Part shown: piece after piece, positions 1-8,382 of the stretch | Layout: every line of letters begins with the position of its first letter | Numbering within the stretch: the first letter of the stretch is position 1 | Source: Bordetella pseudohinzii | Lineage (GTDB): Bacteria; Pseudomonadota; Gammaproteobacteria; Burkholderiales; Burkholderiaceae_B | Assembly (NCBI RefSeq): GCF_000657795.2 | Contig: NZ_JHEP02000015.1 | Location: 48,304-112,303 of the forward strand | Direction of reading: 5' to 3' | Length of the DNA stretch: 64,000 bases | The notes under the pieces: model-generated | Databases searched by the model: none | Told to the model about the DNA's origin: nothing | What the model saw: only the letters and a program-made list of their open reading frames with translations | Program-made: the position numbers and the translations under genes

Positions 1-149
1 GTCACTTCAAGGAACACGCGAAGGACCACCACTCGCGCCGCGGTCTGCTGCGCATGGTCAGCCGTCGTCGCAAACTGCTCGACTATCTCAAGGGCCGCAA
101 TCCCGATTCGTACCGCGCTCTGATCGAAAAACTCGGTCTGCGCAAGTGA
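1..149 (+). CDS. rpsO: 30S ribosomal protein S15, C-terminal part
   Basis: The first 49 complete codons of the window (from base 3) encode the C-terminal half of ribosomal protein S15. The frame starts [16 protein letters not shown] and ends in IEKLGLRK before a TGA at 147-149. The HHSRRGLL segment and the basic RRRKLLDYL helix are hallmarks of S15, which binds 16S rRNA in the small subunit. The 5' end lies outside the window. The gene is followed by a hairpin and then pnp, the conserved rpsO-pnp order. The family identity is not in doubt; only the missing start limits the entry. Confidence 0.97.
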   Translation, partial: HFKEHAKDHHSRRGLLRMVSRRRKLLDYLKGRNPDSYRALIEKLGLRK

Positions 150-175
150 TCGACGGGGCTGGCTCCCCATGACGC

Positions 176-217
176 AACCGTGGTCGCTGCGACGCTGTCG
201 CGACGGCCACGGTTTTT
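176..217 (+). terminator. rpsO-pnp intergenic hairpin (terminator / probable RNase III site)
   Basis: Arms aaccgtgg (176-183) and ccacggtt (207-214) enclose a second inner stem and run into a T tract (213-217). In well-studied bacteria the rpsO-pnp spacer carries an attenuating terminator plus a stem cut by RNase III for PNPase autocontrol. The hairpin is seen; its role here is inferred. Confidence 0.7.
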
Positions 218-238
218 CATTTGCAAGGAACCATCGTC

Positions 239-2398
239 ATGTTCAATAAAGTGACCAAGACCTTCCAATACGGCCAGCACACGGTCGTACTGGAAACCGG
301 CGAGATCGCTCGCCAGGCCTCCGGCGCTGTGCTTGTGTCCGTTGAGGACACCGTCGTGCTGGCCACGGTCGTCGCCGCCAAGAAGGCCAAGCCCGGCCAG
401 GACTTCTTTCCGCTGACCGTCGACTACATCGAAAAGACCTATGCGGCCGGCCGCATTCCCGGCGGCTTCTTCAAGCGCGAAGGCAAACCCTCCGAAAAGG
501 AAACGCTGACCTCCCGCCTGATCGACCGCCCGCTGCGCCCGCTGTTCCCGGAAGGCTTCTACAACGAAGTCCAAGTGGTCATCCACACGCTGTCGGTCAA
601 TCCGGAAATCGATCCCGATATCCCGGCCATGATCGGCGCCTCGGCCGCCCTGGCCATCTCGGGCATCCCGTTCAATGGCCCCATCGGCGCGGCCCGCGTG
701 GGCTATATCGACGGCCAGTACGTCATCAATCCCACCGCTTCGCAGCTCAAGACCTCCAAGATGGACCTGGTGGTCGCCGGTACGGAAAACGCCGTGCTCA
801 TGGTGGAATCCGAAGCCCAGCAGCTGTCCGAAGACATCATGCTCGGCGGCGTGGTGTTCGGCCATGAACAGATGCAGGCCGCCATCAACGCCATCCATGA
901 CCTGGTGCGCGACGCCGGCAAGCCCGAGTGGACCTGGGCGCCCGCGCCCAAGAACGAAGCCCTGATCAGCGCGGTGACCGCCGCTGCCCAGGAAGGCCTG
1001 AACGCCGCCTACCAGATCCGCGAAAAGCAGGCCCGCACGACCAAGCTGCGCGAAGTCTACGCCGACGTGTCGGCCAAGCTGGCCGAGCAGGCCGCCGCGG
1101 CCGGCCAGGAAGCGCCCGATGGCGTGACCGTGGACAACATCCTGTTCGACCTGGAAGCCCGCCTGGTGCGCAGCCAGATCCTGAACGGCGAGCCCCGTAT
1201 CGACGGCCGCGACACCCGCACCGTGCGTCCGATCAGCATCCGCCTGGGCGTGCTGCCGCGCGCCCACGGCAGCGCCCTGTTCACCCGTGGTGAAACGCAG
1301 GCGCTGGTGGTGGCCACGCTGGGCACCAAGCAGGACGAGCAGATCATCGACGCCCTGATGGGCGAGTACCGCGACCGCTTCATGCTGCACTACAACATGC
1401 CTCCCTTCGCCACTGGCGAAACGGGCCGCATCGGTGTGCCCAAGCGGCGTGAAATCGGCCACGGCCGCCTGGCCAAGCGTTCGCTGGTGTCGGTGCTGCC
1501 CAAGCCCGAGGACTTCCAGTACACCATCCGCATCGTCTCGGAAATCACCGAGTCCAACGGCTCGTCGTCCATGGCTTCGGTCTGCGGCGGTTCGCTGGCC
1601 ATGATGGACGCCGGTGTCCCGACCACGGATCACGTCGCTGGCGTGGCCATGGGCCTGATCCTGGAAGACGGCAAGTTCGCCGTGCTGACCGACATCCTGG
1701 GCGATGAAGATCACCTGGGCGACATGGACTTCAAGGTTGCGGGTACCGAGAACGGCATCACCGCGCTGCAGATGGACATCAAGATCCAGGGCATCACCAA
1801 GGAAATCATGCAGGTGGCGCTGGCCCAGGCCCGCGAAGGCCGCCTGCACATCCTCGGCAAGATGCGCGAGTCCCTGGATGGTTCGCGCACCGAGCTGTCG
1901 GCCTTCGCGCCGCGCATGCTGACCATCAAGATCAACCCCGAGAAGATCCGCGACGTGATCGGCAAGGGCGGCGCCACCATCCGCGCGCTGACCGAAGAGA
2001 CCGGCACGCAGATCGACATCTCCGATGACGGCACCATCGTGATCGCCAGCGTGGACGAGGCCCAGGCCAAGGAAGCGCAGCGCCGCATCGTCGAACTGAC
2101 CGCCGATGTCGAAGTCGGCCAGATCTACGACGGTTCCGTGCTGCGCCTGCTGGATTTCGGCGCCATCGTGCAAGTGCTGCCGGGCCGCGACGGCCTGCTG
2201 CACATCTCGGAAATCGCCAACTACCGCATCGCCAACATCAACGATGTGCTGAAGGTCGGCCAGCAGGTCCGCGTCAAGGTCATCGAGGCCGACGACAAGG
2301 GCCGCCTGCGCCTGTCGATCAAGGCCATCGGCGGCATCGAGCAGCAGCAACAGCCTGCCGCCGAGGCGGCAGCCCAGTCCGAGCCGCAGGCCGAGTAA
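239..2398 (+). CDS. pnp: polyribonucleotide nucleotidyltransferase (PNPase)
   Basis: A 719-residue exoribonuclease that degrades RNA 3' to 5' by phosphorolysis as part of the RNA-decay machinery. The ATG at 239 follows an AAGGAA box at 225-230 and gives the usual N-terminus MFNKVTKTF; a TTG at 221 is in frame but would lack this spacing. Two RNase PH-like domains span roughly 1-210 and 310-540, separated by the helical domain. A KH domain ([15 protein letters not shown]) lies near 565-600 and an S1 domain ([19 protein letters not shown]) near 625-695. The tail is Gln/Ala-rich. Length and domain order are normal. It follows rpsO and is closed by a strong terminator. Confidence 0.98.
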   Translation: MFNKVTKTFQYGQHTVVLETGEIARQASGAVLVSVEDTVVLATVVAAKKAKPGQDFFPLTVDYIEKTYAAGRIPGGFFKREGKPSEKETLTSRLIDRPLRPLFPEGFYNEVQVVIHTLSVNPEIDPDIPAMIGASAALAISGIPFNGPIGAARVGYIDGQYVINPTASQLKTSKMDLVVAGTENAVLMVESEAQQLSEDIMLGGVVFGHEQMQAAINAIHDLVRDAGKPEWTWAPAPKNEALISAVTAAAQEGLNAAYQIREKQARTTKLREVYADVSAKLAEQAAAAGQEAPDGVTVDNILFDLEARLVRSQILNGEPRIDGRDTRTVRPISIRLGVLPRAHGSALFTRGETQALVVATLGTKQDEQIIDALMGEYRDRFMLHYNMPPFATGETGRIGVPKRREIGHGRLAKRSLVSVLPKPEDFQYTIRIVSEITESNGSSSMASVCGGSLAMMDAGVPTTDHVAGVAMGLILEDGKFAVLTDILGDEDHLGDMDFKVAGTENGITALQMDIKIQGITKEIMQVALAQAREGRLHILGKMRESLDGSRTELSAFAPRMLTIKINPEKIRDVIGKGGATIRALTEETGTQIDISDDGTIVIASVDEAQAKEAQRRIVELTADVEVGQIYDGSVLRLLDFGAIVQVLPGRDGLLHISEIANYRIANINDVLKVGQQVRVKVIEADDKGRLRLSIKAIGGIEQQQQPAAEAAAQSEPQAE

Positions 2399-2418
2399 TC
2401 GGTTTGCCCCGGCAGGAA

Positions 2419-2446
2419 AACGGCGCCTTCGGGCGCCGTTTTTCTT
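2419..2446 (+). terminator. rho-independent terminator after pnp
   Basis: Stem aacggcgcc (2419-2427) and ggcgccgtt (2432-2440) with a TTCG loop, followed by TTTCTTTTCT. It sits 20 bases after the pnp stop. Confidence 0.9.
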
Positions 2447-2555
2447 TTCTTTGCAAAAAAGCGGGAACATCCCGGCTTGCGGGTTGATGCAAATCCGGTA
2501 AAGTCTTGGCAGTTCCGCGGGCTGCGGATGACGGCAGAGGACTGGCGAATCGGGC

Positions 2556-3284
2556 ATGAGGGGATGGCGGCTGGCCGCGACGATACTGGCAACAGGCTGG
2601 GGCCTGGCGGGCTGCGTGGCGCCTGCCGCGACCCCATCGTCGGGGCGGGTGCCGCATAGCGAACCCATGTCGGCCGACCAACTGGCCCAGACCGACTTCA
2701 ACCGCACCGTCACCCTCGAAGTCCGCGATAATTTCAACAGCCTGTATACCCTGCTGGACAAGCTCTACCGGCGCAATCCGCGCGAGTGGCGCAAGTCCGG
2801 GGTGGCCGACCAGGCCGCCGCCGTGGCCTACGTCAAGCGCCTGGTCGACGAGCGCCGCGCGCCGGCGGGGCTGGCGGGCCTGCGCGATATCCAGGTGCTG
2901 GCCGTGGCGCTGGATCCCAATTACCAGGGCGACCGCGTGGCCGCCTTCATCTACGGCATGGCCGACACCATACTGGCCGCGCATAACGACAAAACCCGCT
3001 TCTATGTCTCCGATGTGCTGGACGGCCAGCGCATCTTCAATGCCGCGCGCAACGTCGAGGCGGCCGCCTGGCTGCTGTCCTCGCGCCGCAATCCCCAGGG
3101 CGAGTCGCTGCTGCTGGCCAATGAAATGTCCTCCACGGCCACGAATCTCAGCTTTGAACGGGAGTTCGGCGCTATCATCGGTCGGCTGGATCTGATCGCC
3201 AACCTGCTGGGCGAAAACTCCCGGCGCGTAGGGATCAACTATGCCCAGGGCCTGATGTTCTTCAATTTTCTGCCGGTGCGCTGA
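2556..3284 (+). CDS. uncharacterised lipoprotein
   Basis: The 242-residue product starts with a short basic segment, a hydrophobic stretch and a lipobox (LAGC, cysteine near residue 20), so it should be lipid-anchored in the envelope. The mature part is mostly helical and soluble, with no cysteine-rich or catalytic motif that I recognise. It carries a DFNRTVTLEVRDNFNSL segment and a central AAFIYGMADTI segment. It lies between pnp and ilvA on the same strand, 11 bases before ilvA, so co-transcription with ilvA is possible. No function can be assigned. The start was chosen because it gives a complete signal peptide; the ribosome-binding site is weak. Confidence 0.85.
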   Translation: MRGWRLAATILATGWGLAGCVAPAATPSSGRVPHSEPMSADQLAQTDFNRTVTLEVRDNFNSLYTLLDKLYRRNPREWRKSGVADQAAAVAYVKRLVDERRAPAGLAGLRDIQVLAVALDPNYQGDRVAAFIYGMADTILAAHNDKTRFYVSDVLDGQRIFNAARNVEAAAWLLSSRRNPQGESLLLANEMSSTATNLSFEREFGAIIGRLDLIANLLGENSRRVGINYAQGLMFFNFLPVR

Positions 3285-3295
3285 CCGGCTTAGCC

Positions 3296-4513
3296 ATGAT
3301 CGATTTTGCCGCCATCCAAGCCGCCCGCGACCATCTGCGCGGGCAGGTGCAAAAGACCCCGTTCACGCTGTCGCGCACGCTGTCGGACATCCTGGGCGCC
3401 GAAGTCTGGCTCAAGTTCGAGAACCTGCAGTTCACGGCTTCCTTCAAGGAGCGAGGCGCGCTCAACCGCATGCTGACGCTGTCGCCCGAAGAGCGCGCCA
3501 AGGGCGTGATCGCGGTGTCGGCCGGCAACCACGCCCAGGGGGTGGCCTACCACGCCCAGCGCATGCAGGTGCCCGCCGTGATCGTCATGCCGCGCTTCAC
3601 GCCCACCGTCAAGGTCGCCAACACCAAGCGCTTCGGCGCCGAGGTGGTGCTGGCCGGCGATACCTTCGACGATGCCAAGGCGCACGGCTTCGAGCTCGCC
3701 CAGGCGCGCGGCCTGACCATGATCCACCCCTATGATGACGAGGCCGTCATCGCCGGGCAGGGGACCATAGGCATCGAGATGCTGGAGACCCAGCCGGACC
3801 TGGACGCCATCGTCATCGCCATCGGCGGGGGCGGCCTGATCTCCGGCGTGGCCACGGCCGCCAAGGCCATCAAGCCCGGCATCGAGATCATCGGCGTGCA
3901 GACCGAGCGCTTTCCGTCGATGTATGCGGCGGTGCGCGGCGTCTCCATGGACAGTGGGCACTACACCATCGCCGAAGGCATCGCGGTCAAATCGCCCGGC
4001 ACGCTCACCCAGGAGATCGTCAGCCGGCTGGTGGACCGTATCGAACTGGTCGGCGAGGCCGACATCGAGCACGCCATCGTCGTCCTGCTGGAAATCGAAA
4101 AAACCGTGGTCGAGGGCGCCGGCGCGGCCGGCCTGGCCGCCTTGCTGCTGGACAAGGCGCGCGGCACCAATCACTACAAGGGCAAGCGCATTGGCCTGGT
4201 GCTCACCGGCGGCAATATCGATCCCCTGATGCTGGGCGAACTCATCGAGCGCGGCATGGTGCGGGCAGGGCGCCTGGCCCGCATACGGGTGGATCTGCGC
4301 GACCTGCCCGGCGCCCTGGCCCAGGCGACCCGGCTGATCGCCGACGCCCACGCCAATATCACCGAAGTCCATCACCAACGCGCGTTCACGGCCCTGCCGG
4401 TGCGCAATGTCGAGGTGGATTTCGTGCTGCAGACCCGGGGGCCCGAGCACATCCAGGAAGTCATCGGCATCCTCAATGACGCTGGCTTTGCCGCCAGCAA
4501 TCACGATCACTGA
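3296..4513 (+). CDS. ilvA: threonine ammonia-lyase with C-terminal ACT domain
   Basis: A fold-type II PLP enzyme of 405 residues that deaminates L-threonine (and serine) to 2-oxobutanoate. The PLP lysine lies in the FTASFKERGA motif near residue 51. The SAGNHAQGVAYHA motif near 78 and the phosphate-binding GGGGLISG loop near 183 are both present. An ACT-type regulatory region fills roughly 325-400 (RVDLRDLPGALAQATRLIA). The 400-residue, single-ACT form matches the short threonine dehydratase type rather than the 500-residue biosynthetic enzyme with two ACT-like domains. Its last bases overlap the end of the convergent PIN gene by seven. Confidence 0.93.
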   Translation: MIDFAAIQAARDHLRGQVQKTPFTLSRTLSDILGAEVWLKFENLQFTASFKERGALNRMLTLSPEERAKGVIAVSAGNHAQGVAYHAQRMQVPAVIVMPRFTPTVKVANTKRFGAEVVLAGDTFDDAKAHGFELAQARGLTMIHPYDDEAVIAGQGTIGIEMLETQPDLDAIVIAIGGGGLISGVATAAKAIKPGIEIIGVQTERFPSMYAAVRGVSMDSGHYTIAEGIAVKSPGTLTQEIVSRLVDRIELVGEADIEHAIVVLLEIEKTVVEGAGAAGLAALLLDKARGTNHYKGKRIGLVLTGGNIDPLMLGELIERGMVRAGRLARIRVDLRDLPGALAQATRLIADAHANITEVHHQRAFTALPVRNVEVDFVLQTRGPEHIQEVIGILNDAGFAASNHDH

Positions 4514-5088
4514 ACCAGATTCTTGACCCGATAGAGGCGCTCGCGGTGCAGGGTGGCGGCCAGGGGCTCGGCCTCGCGGCCCAGCGCCACGTAGTCCTGG
4601 GGCACGGGGGCCAGCGCTTCCAGCACGGCCTGCGGATGCTGCGCATGCCAGCGCGCGATCAGGGTGTCGGGATTGAAGGCGTCCAGCCCCTGGCGGCGCA
4701 TTTCCGAGCGATTGAAATCCTTCAGGTTCCAGGTGGCGACCTGCACCACCGGCGGCACCTGCAGCCCGCAGCGCGCGCGGCGCGCCAGGCCGGCGGCGAT
4801 GACATGGAAGTCCTTGGGGTCGCTATAGCGCAGCCCGGCCTCGTAGGGCTCGATATCGGGCTCCAGGGCTTGCGGGAACTGCGTATTCATCTGCGCCCAT
4901 TGCTCATCCAGAAAGGCCGGCGGCACCTCCCATAGGCGCGCCGCATTGCGCCGCCATTCCTGGCCGATGCGTTCCGTCCACACCGGCTGGTAAACCTGGG
5001 CCGCGGCCAGGCGCAGCATCAGCCGGCGCACGATGTTGGACATGAGGACGCAGGCGTCGAGGACGATATAGGGAGCGGGCTGGGACAA
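4507..5088 (-). CDS. PIN-domain protein (VapC50-like)
   Basis: A probable metal-dependent RNase-fold protein. The N-terminus reads YIVLDACVLMSN, the first acidic strand of a PIN domain. Further acidic positions follow in YSDPKDFHVIAAGL and in VATWNLKDFN, the latter typical of the PIN_3/VapC50 group with its extra C-terminal region. The start is uncertain: I took the TTG at 5088, just before the first strand, giving 193 residues. An ATG at 5223 would add a low-complexity Ser/Pro/Arg-rich leader. No partner antitoxin gene is visible, so a toxin-antitoxin role is not supported by the neighbourhood. It converges on ilvA. Confidence 0.65.
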   Translation of the reverse strand: MSQPAPYIVLDACVLMSNIVRRLMLRLAAAQVYQPVWTERIGQEWRRNAARLWEVPPAFLDEQWAQMNTQFPQALEPDIEPYEAGLRYSDPKDFHVIAAGLARRARCGLQVPPVVQVATWNLKDFNRSEMRRQGLDAFNPDTLIARWHAQHPQAVLEALAPVPQDYVALGREAEPLAATLHRERLYRVKNLVQ

Positions 5089-5247
5089 GATGAGGCGGGA
5101 GCGGCGGGACGCCGACGCTTGGGGCAGGGACGGGGGCAGTATAGCGCTGGCCGGACGAGTCTTCTCTGCCAGGTCCGATATGGGGTGTATCCGTGAGACC
5201 GTCAGCGGCTTTTCGGCAAGCATGCCTGTGTCGATAAAGGAGTGCCT

Positions 5248-5592
5248 ATGACGCCGGAGCAACGTGCCGCATTGCGAGATTGGGTGCAGATTTTTGCCGC
5301 CGTGGCCGTCCCCCTGGTGGTGGCCGTGCTGGGCTGGATGTTCCAGACCTCCTGGAAGGAGCGCGAGATCGGGCGCGACTATGTCAAGCTGGCCGCGGAT
5401 ATCGTGGCCGCCAAGGATGTTCCGCCCGCCTTGTGCGATTGGGCCAGCGAGATCATCAGGGCGACCTCGCCGGTTCCGTTCGTGGTTTCCGACCCGAGCC
5501 GCCTGGAGAGTCCATCGAAGTTCTCTCCGGACCGTGCCGAATCGCGGATCGAGCCGCTCAGGCGCGCCCTCGAGACCAAGGTTCGGCCCTGA
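5248..5592 (+). CDS. small single-pass membrane protein
   Basis: 114 residues starting at an ATG preceded five bases earlier by AAAGGAG, a strong ribosome-binding site (a GTG two codons upstream is also possible). One hydrophobic segment (about residues 12-31, QIFAAVAVPLVVAVLGW) is followed by a soluble tail with basic and acidic helices. This suggests an inner-membrane anchor with the tail in the cytoplasm. No family is recognised. It is divergent from the PIN gene and lies just before the two tRNA genes on the other strand. Confidence 0.7.
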   Translation: MTPEQRAALRDWVQIFAAVAVPLVVAVLGWMFQTSWKEREIGRDYVKLAADIVAAKDVPPALCDWASEIIRATSPVPFVVSDPSRLESPSKFSPDRAESRIEPLRRALETKVRP

Positions 5593-5645
5593 GCATGGCC
5601 GCAATCCCCGGTGTCCGCATCGGGGGCCAAGTGCTTGTTTTTATC

Positions 5646-5730
5646 TGGTGCACCCACCCGGAATCGAACCGGGACGCCTTGCGGCGAGGGATTTTAAGTC
5701 CCTTGCGTCTACCAATTTCGCCATGGGTGC
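5646..5730 (-). tRNA. tRNA-Leu (anticodon UAA)
   Basis: Read on the minus strand it starts gcacccatgg and ends in the paired gggtgc plus discriminator and an encoded CCA. It has the long variable arm expected of a leucine tRNA. The anticodon loop is CTTAAAA, giving UAA. Length is 85 bases with CCA. Confidence 0.96.
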
Positions 5731-5741
5731 GGCAGAGCATG

Positions 5742-5831
5742 TGGCGGAAGCGGTGGGATTCGAACCCACGAAGGGTATAAGCCCTTGCCGGTTTTCAAGA
5801 CCGGTGCCTTCAACCACTCGGCCACGCTTCC
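5742..5831 (-). tRNA. tRNA-Ser (anticodon UGA)
   Basis: Minus strand, 90 bases with an encoded CCA. The acceptor stem ggaagcg pairs with cgcttcc. The anticodon loop CTTGAAA gives UGA, and the long variable arm is that of a class II tRNA. It lies 11 bases upstream of tRNA-Leu(UAA), so the two are probably one transcript. Confidence 0.96.
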
Positions 5832-5948
5832 TTGATCTGGCGACGCGCGAGGCGCCAGGAAACCCTGATGCCCGCCGGGGCGTGGCGCAGGTTTTCCGCA
5901 AAGGGCGTCATAATAATCCATTTGCTCAACGAAGGACGGAGACAAGTC

Positions 5949-6923
5949 ATGCGCGCAGTAGAAATCACCCATCCTGGTGGTCCCGAGGTCCTGGTGCCGG
6001 CCCAGCGCCCGACGCCCGAGCCGGGGCCGGGCGAGGTCCTGATCAAGGTGACGGCGGCCGGCATCAACCGTCCGGATGTGTTCCAGCGCCTGGGCAATTA
6101 CGCGCCGCCTCCGGGGGCGTCGGACCTGCCGGGCCTGGAAGTGGCCGGCGAAATCGTCGCCGGCGATGCCGCGGCGGGCGGCTTCAAGGTGGGCGACAAG
6201 GTCTGCGCCCTGGTGGCCGGCGGCGGCTACGCCGAGTACTGTGTCGCGCCGGCCCTGCAATGCCTGCCCATTCCCAAGGGCTTGTCGGACATCGAGGCGG
6301 CCGGCCTGCCCGAGACGTATTTCACGGTCTGGAGCAATGTCTTCGACCGCGGGGCCTTGTCGGCCGGCGAAAGCCTGCTGGTGCACGGCGGCGCCAGCGG
6401 CATCGGCACCACGGCCATCCAGATCGCGCGCGCCCTGGGCCACACGGTGTTCGCCACGGTGGGCAGCGATGACCGCGTCGCCGCCGTCGAGCGGCTGGGC
6501 GCCAAGGGCATCAATTACAAGACGCAGGATTTTGTCCAGGAAATCAAGGCGTTGACCGGCGGCAAGGGGGTGGATGTGGTGCTGGACATGGTGGCCGGCG
6601 ACTACATCGGCCGCGATCTGAGCTGCCTGGCCGACGATGGCCGCATCGTCATCATTGCCCAGCTGGGCGGCGCCAAGGCGACCATCAACACCGCCGAAGT
6701 GATGCGGCGCCGCCTGACGGTGACGGGTTCCACCTTGCGTCCCCGTTCGGTCGAGTTCAAGGGCGCGATCGCCCGTTCGCTGCGTGAAAAGGTCTGGCCT
6801 TTGCTGGAGCAGGGCGCCATCAAGCCCATCATCCACGCCACGCTGCCGCTGGAGGAGGCCGCTCGCGGCCACGCCATGATGGAGGCGGGCGAGCAGATCG
6901 GGAAAATCATCCTCACCGTGTAA
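5949..6923 (+). CDS. qor: NAD(P)H quinone oxidoreductase (zeta-crystallin type MDR)
   Basis: A 324-residue medium-chain dehydrogenase/reductase without the zinc ligands of alcohol dehydrogenases. The GroES-like N-terminus carries GINRPDVFQRLG and the LPGLEVAGEI strand. The Rossmann half contains the nucleotide-binding LVHGGASGIGTTAIQIA segment near residues 140-158. It probably reduces quinones or other alpha,beta-unsaturated carbonyls with NADPH. The ATG at 5949 follows a GGACGGAG box. It stands upstream of tpiA and ends near two hairpins (6931-6950 and the terminator at 6978-7007). Confidence 0.9.
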   Translation: MRAVEITHPGGPEVLVPAQRPTPEPGPGEVLIKVTAAGINRPDVFQRLGNYAPPPGASDLPGLEVAGEIVAGDAAAGGFKVGDKVCALVAGGGYAEYCVAPALQCLPIPKGLSDIEAAGLPETYFTVWSNVFDRGALSAGESLLVHGGASGIGTTAIQIARALGHTVFATVGSDDRVAAVERLGAKGINYKTQDFVQEIKALTGGKGVDVVLDMVAGDYIGRDLSCLADDGRIVIIAQLGGAKATINTAEVMRRRLTVTGSTLRPRSVEFKGAIARSLREKVWPLLEQGAIKPIIHATLPLEEAARGHAMMEAGEQIGKIILTV

Positions 6924-6977
6924 CACGGGCGGGGCGGCGAAAACCGCCCCAACACGATACAATCATGGGTTTGACCC

Positions 6978-7007
6978 AGGGTGCGGGTTTTCCGCGCCCT
7001 GCTTTTT
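6978..7007 (+). terminator. terminator between qor and tpiA
   Basis: Stem agggtgcgg (6978-6986) and ccgcgccct (6992-7000) with one G-T pair, then GCTTTTT. A second GC-rich hairpin without a T tract lies at 6931-6950, directly after the qor stop. Confidence 0.75.
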
Positions 7008-7108
7008 CGCCTGGTAGGCCGTAATGGCTGACTCCCGGCGGATGCCCGGCGGGCCGCTTTTCGGCCAGGCCGGCTTCGCCTTTGAACAGCCCCCAACCCA
7101 TTGAGCGC

Positions 7109-7861
7109 ATGACCGAAAACGCCGCCACTCGCCGTACCCGCCTGGTGCTGGGCAACTGGAAGATGCACGGCAGCCTGGCCGAGAACGCCAGCCTGCTCGC
7201 CGCCCTGCGCGCCGCCGACCCTGCCTCGCACTGCGAGATCGGCGTCTGCGTGCCGTTTCCCTATCTGGCTCAGGCCAGCGCCGAGTTGTCGGGCAGCGCC
7301 ATCAGCTGGGGCGCCCAGGATGTCAGCGCGCAGGCCAAGGGCGCGTTTACCGGCGAAGTCTCGGCCGCCATGCTGAAGGAGTTCGGCTGCCGCTGGGCGC
7401 TGGCCGGCCATTCGGAGCGCCGCAGCCTGCATGGCGAAACCGACCAGCAGGTGGCGGACAAGGCGCGCGCCGCCCTGGCCGCCGGCCTGGTGCCGGTGGT
7501 GTGCGTGGGCGAGTCGCTGGCCGAGCGCGAAGCGGGCCAGACGCTGGCCATCATCGAGCGCCAGCTGGCGCCGGTGCTGGCGCTGGGCCGCGAGGCCGTC
7601 GCAGGCATGGTGCTGGCTTATGAGCCGGTCTGGGCCATCGGGACCGGCCTGTCGGCCACGCCCGAGCAGGCCCAGGAAGTCCACGCGGCCATCCGCGCGG
7701 CCCTGGTCAAGCTGGGCGCCGGCCAGGTCCAGGTGCTGTATGGCGGCAGCGTCAAGGCCGCCAATGCCGCCAGTCTTTTTGCCATGGCCGATATCGACGG
7801 CGCGCTGGTCGGCGGCGCTTCGCTGGTGGCCGAAGAATTCTTGCGCATCGCCGCAAATTAA
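7109..7861 (+). CDS. tpiA: triose-phosphate isomerase
   Basis: 250 residues. It interconverts dihydroxyacetone phosphate and glyceraldehyde 3-phosphate in glycolysis. The substrate lysine is in the GNWKMHG motif near residue 15. The catalytic histidine is in AGHSERR near residue 97, the glutamate in LAYEPVWAIGTG near residue 170, and the phosphate loop GGS is near 215. The start at 7109 gives the normal short N-terminus. It is followed by secG after 21 bases, the common tpiA-secG pairing. Confidence 0.97.
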   Translation: MTENAATRRTRLVLGNWKMHGSLAENASLLAALRAADPASHCEIGVCVPFPYLAQASAELSGSAISWGAQDVSAQAKGAFTGEVSAAMLKEFGCRWALAGHSERRSLHGETDQQVADKARAALAAGLVPVVCVGESLAEREAGQTLAIIERQLAPVLALGREAVAGMVLAYEPVWAIGTGLSATPEQAQEVHAAIRAALVKLGAGQVQVLYGGSVKAANAASLFAMADIDGALVGGASLVAEEFLRIAAN

Positions 7862-7882
7862 AGTTTCCGTCCGGAGTCTGTA

Positions 7883-8323
7883 ATGTCTTTGATGCTTACC
7901 ATCCTGCTGGCCGTCCAGGTGATCTCGGCGCTGGCTATCATCATCCTGGTGCTGTTGCAGCAGGGTAAGGGCGCCGATATGGGGTCCTCTTTCGGTTCCG
8001 GTTCCGCGGGCAGCCTGTTTGGCGCCTCGGGCGCCGCGAACTTCCTGTCGCGCAGCACCAAGTGGGCGGCCGTGGTCTTCTTCGTCACGACGGCCGGCCT
8101 GGCCTATGTCTCGCACAAGGGCAATAGCGGCCCGGCCATCGAGAGCGGCGTGATGCAGAACTTCCAGGACCGCTCGGTGCCTCAGGCGCCGGGCACGCCG
8201 GCCACCGGCGGCGCCGCCTCGGTGCCGCAGGTGCCGTCCGCGCCCTCGACCGTGCCCGGCACGCCGGCCGAGGTGCCCCAGGCGCCGGCCGCTCCGGAAA
8301 GCAAGCCCGCCGAAAACAAGTAA
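7883..8323 (+). CDS. secG: preprotein translocase subunit SecG
   Basis: 146 residues. This small subunit of the SecYEG channel has two membrane segments (about 4-24 and 52-72) joined by the conserved QQGKGADMGSSFGSG loop. The C-terminal 60 residues are Pro/Ala-rich and low in complexity, as in many betaproteobacterial SecG proteins. A GGAG box precedes the ATG. It is probably co-transcribed with tpiA and ends at a strong bidirectional terminator. Confidence 0.95.
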   Translation: MSLMLTILLAVQVISALAIIILVLLQQGKGADMGSSFGSGSAGSLFGASGAANFLSRSTKWAAVVFFVTTAGLAYVSHKGNSGPAIESGVMQNFQDRSVPQAPGTPATGGAASVPQVPSAPSTVPGTPAEVPQAPAAPESKPAENK

Positions 8324-8340
8324 GCGGCAGGCTGGACCCA

Positions 8341-8369
8341 AACGGCGCCTTGATGAGGCGCCGTTTTTA
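8341..8369 (+). terminator. terminator between secG and the convergent glycosyltransferase gene
   Basis: Stem aacggcgcct (8341-8350) and aggcgccgtt (8356-8365) followed by TTTTTAT. The plus-strand T tract is clear. The minus strand has only a short T run, so it serves mainly secG. Confidence 0.9.
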
Positions 8370-8382
8370 TTGGGTTCGGCAA

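Noticed and set aside
83..2761. An 892-codon open frame on the minus strand across pnp
   Set aside because: It is the mirror of pnp codon bias (His/Ala/Gly/Arg-rich, no domain) and pnp is certain.
3290..4510. A 406-codon minus-strand frame exactly antisense to ilvA
   Set aside because: Mirror-image codon pattern of ilvA with a Gly/Asp/His/Leu-rich product; no motif.
5089..5604. N-terminal extension of the PIN protein up to an ATG at 5223 or further
   Set aside because: The added residues are Ser/Pro/Arg low-complexity, there is no ribosome-binding site, and the PIN fold begins right after TTG 5088.
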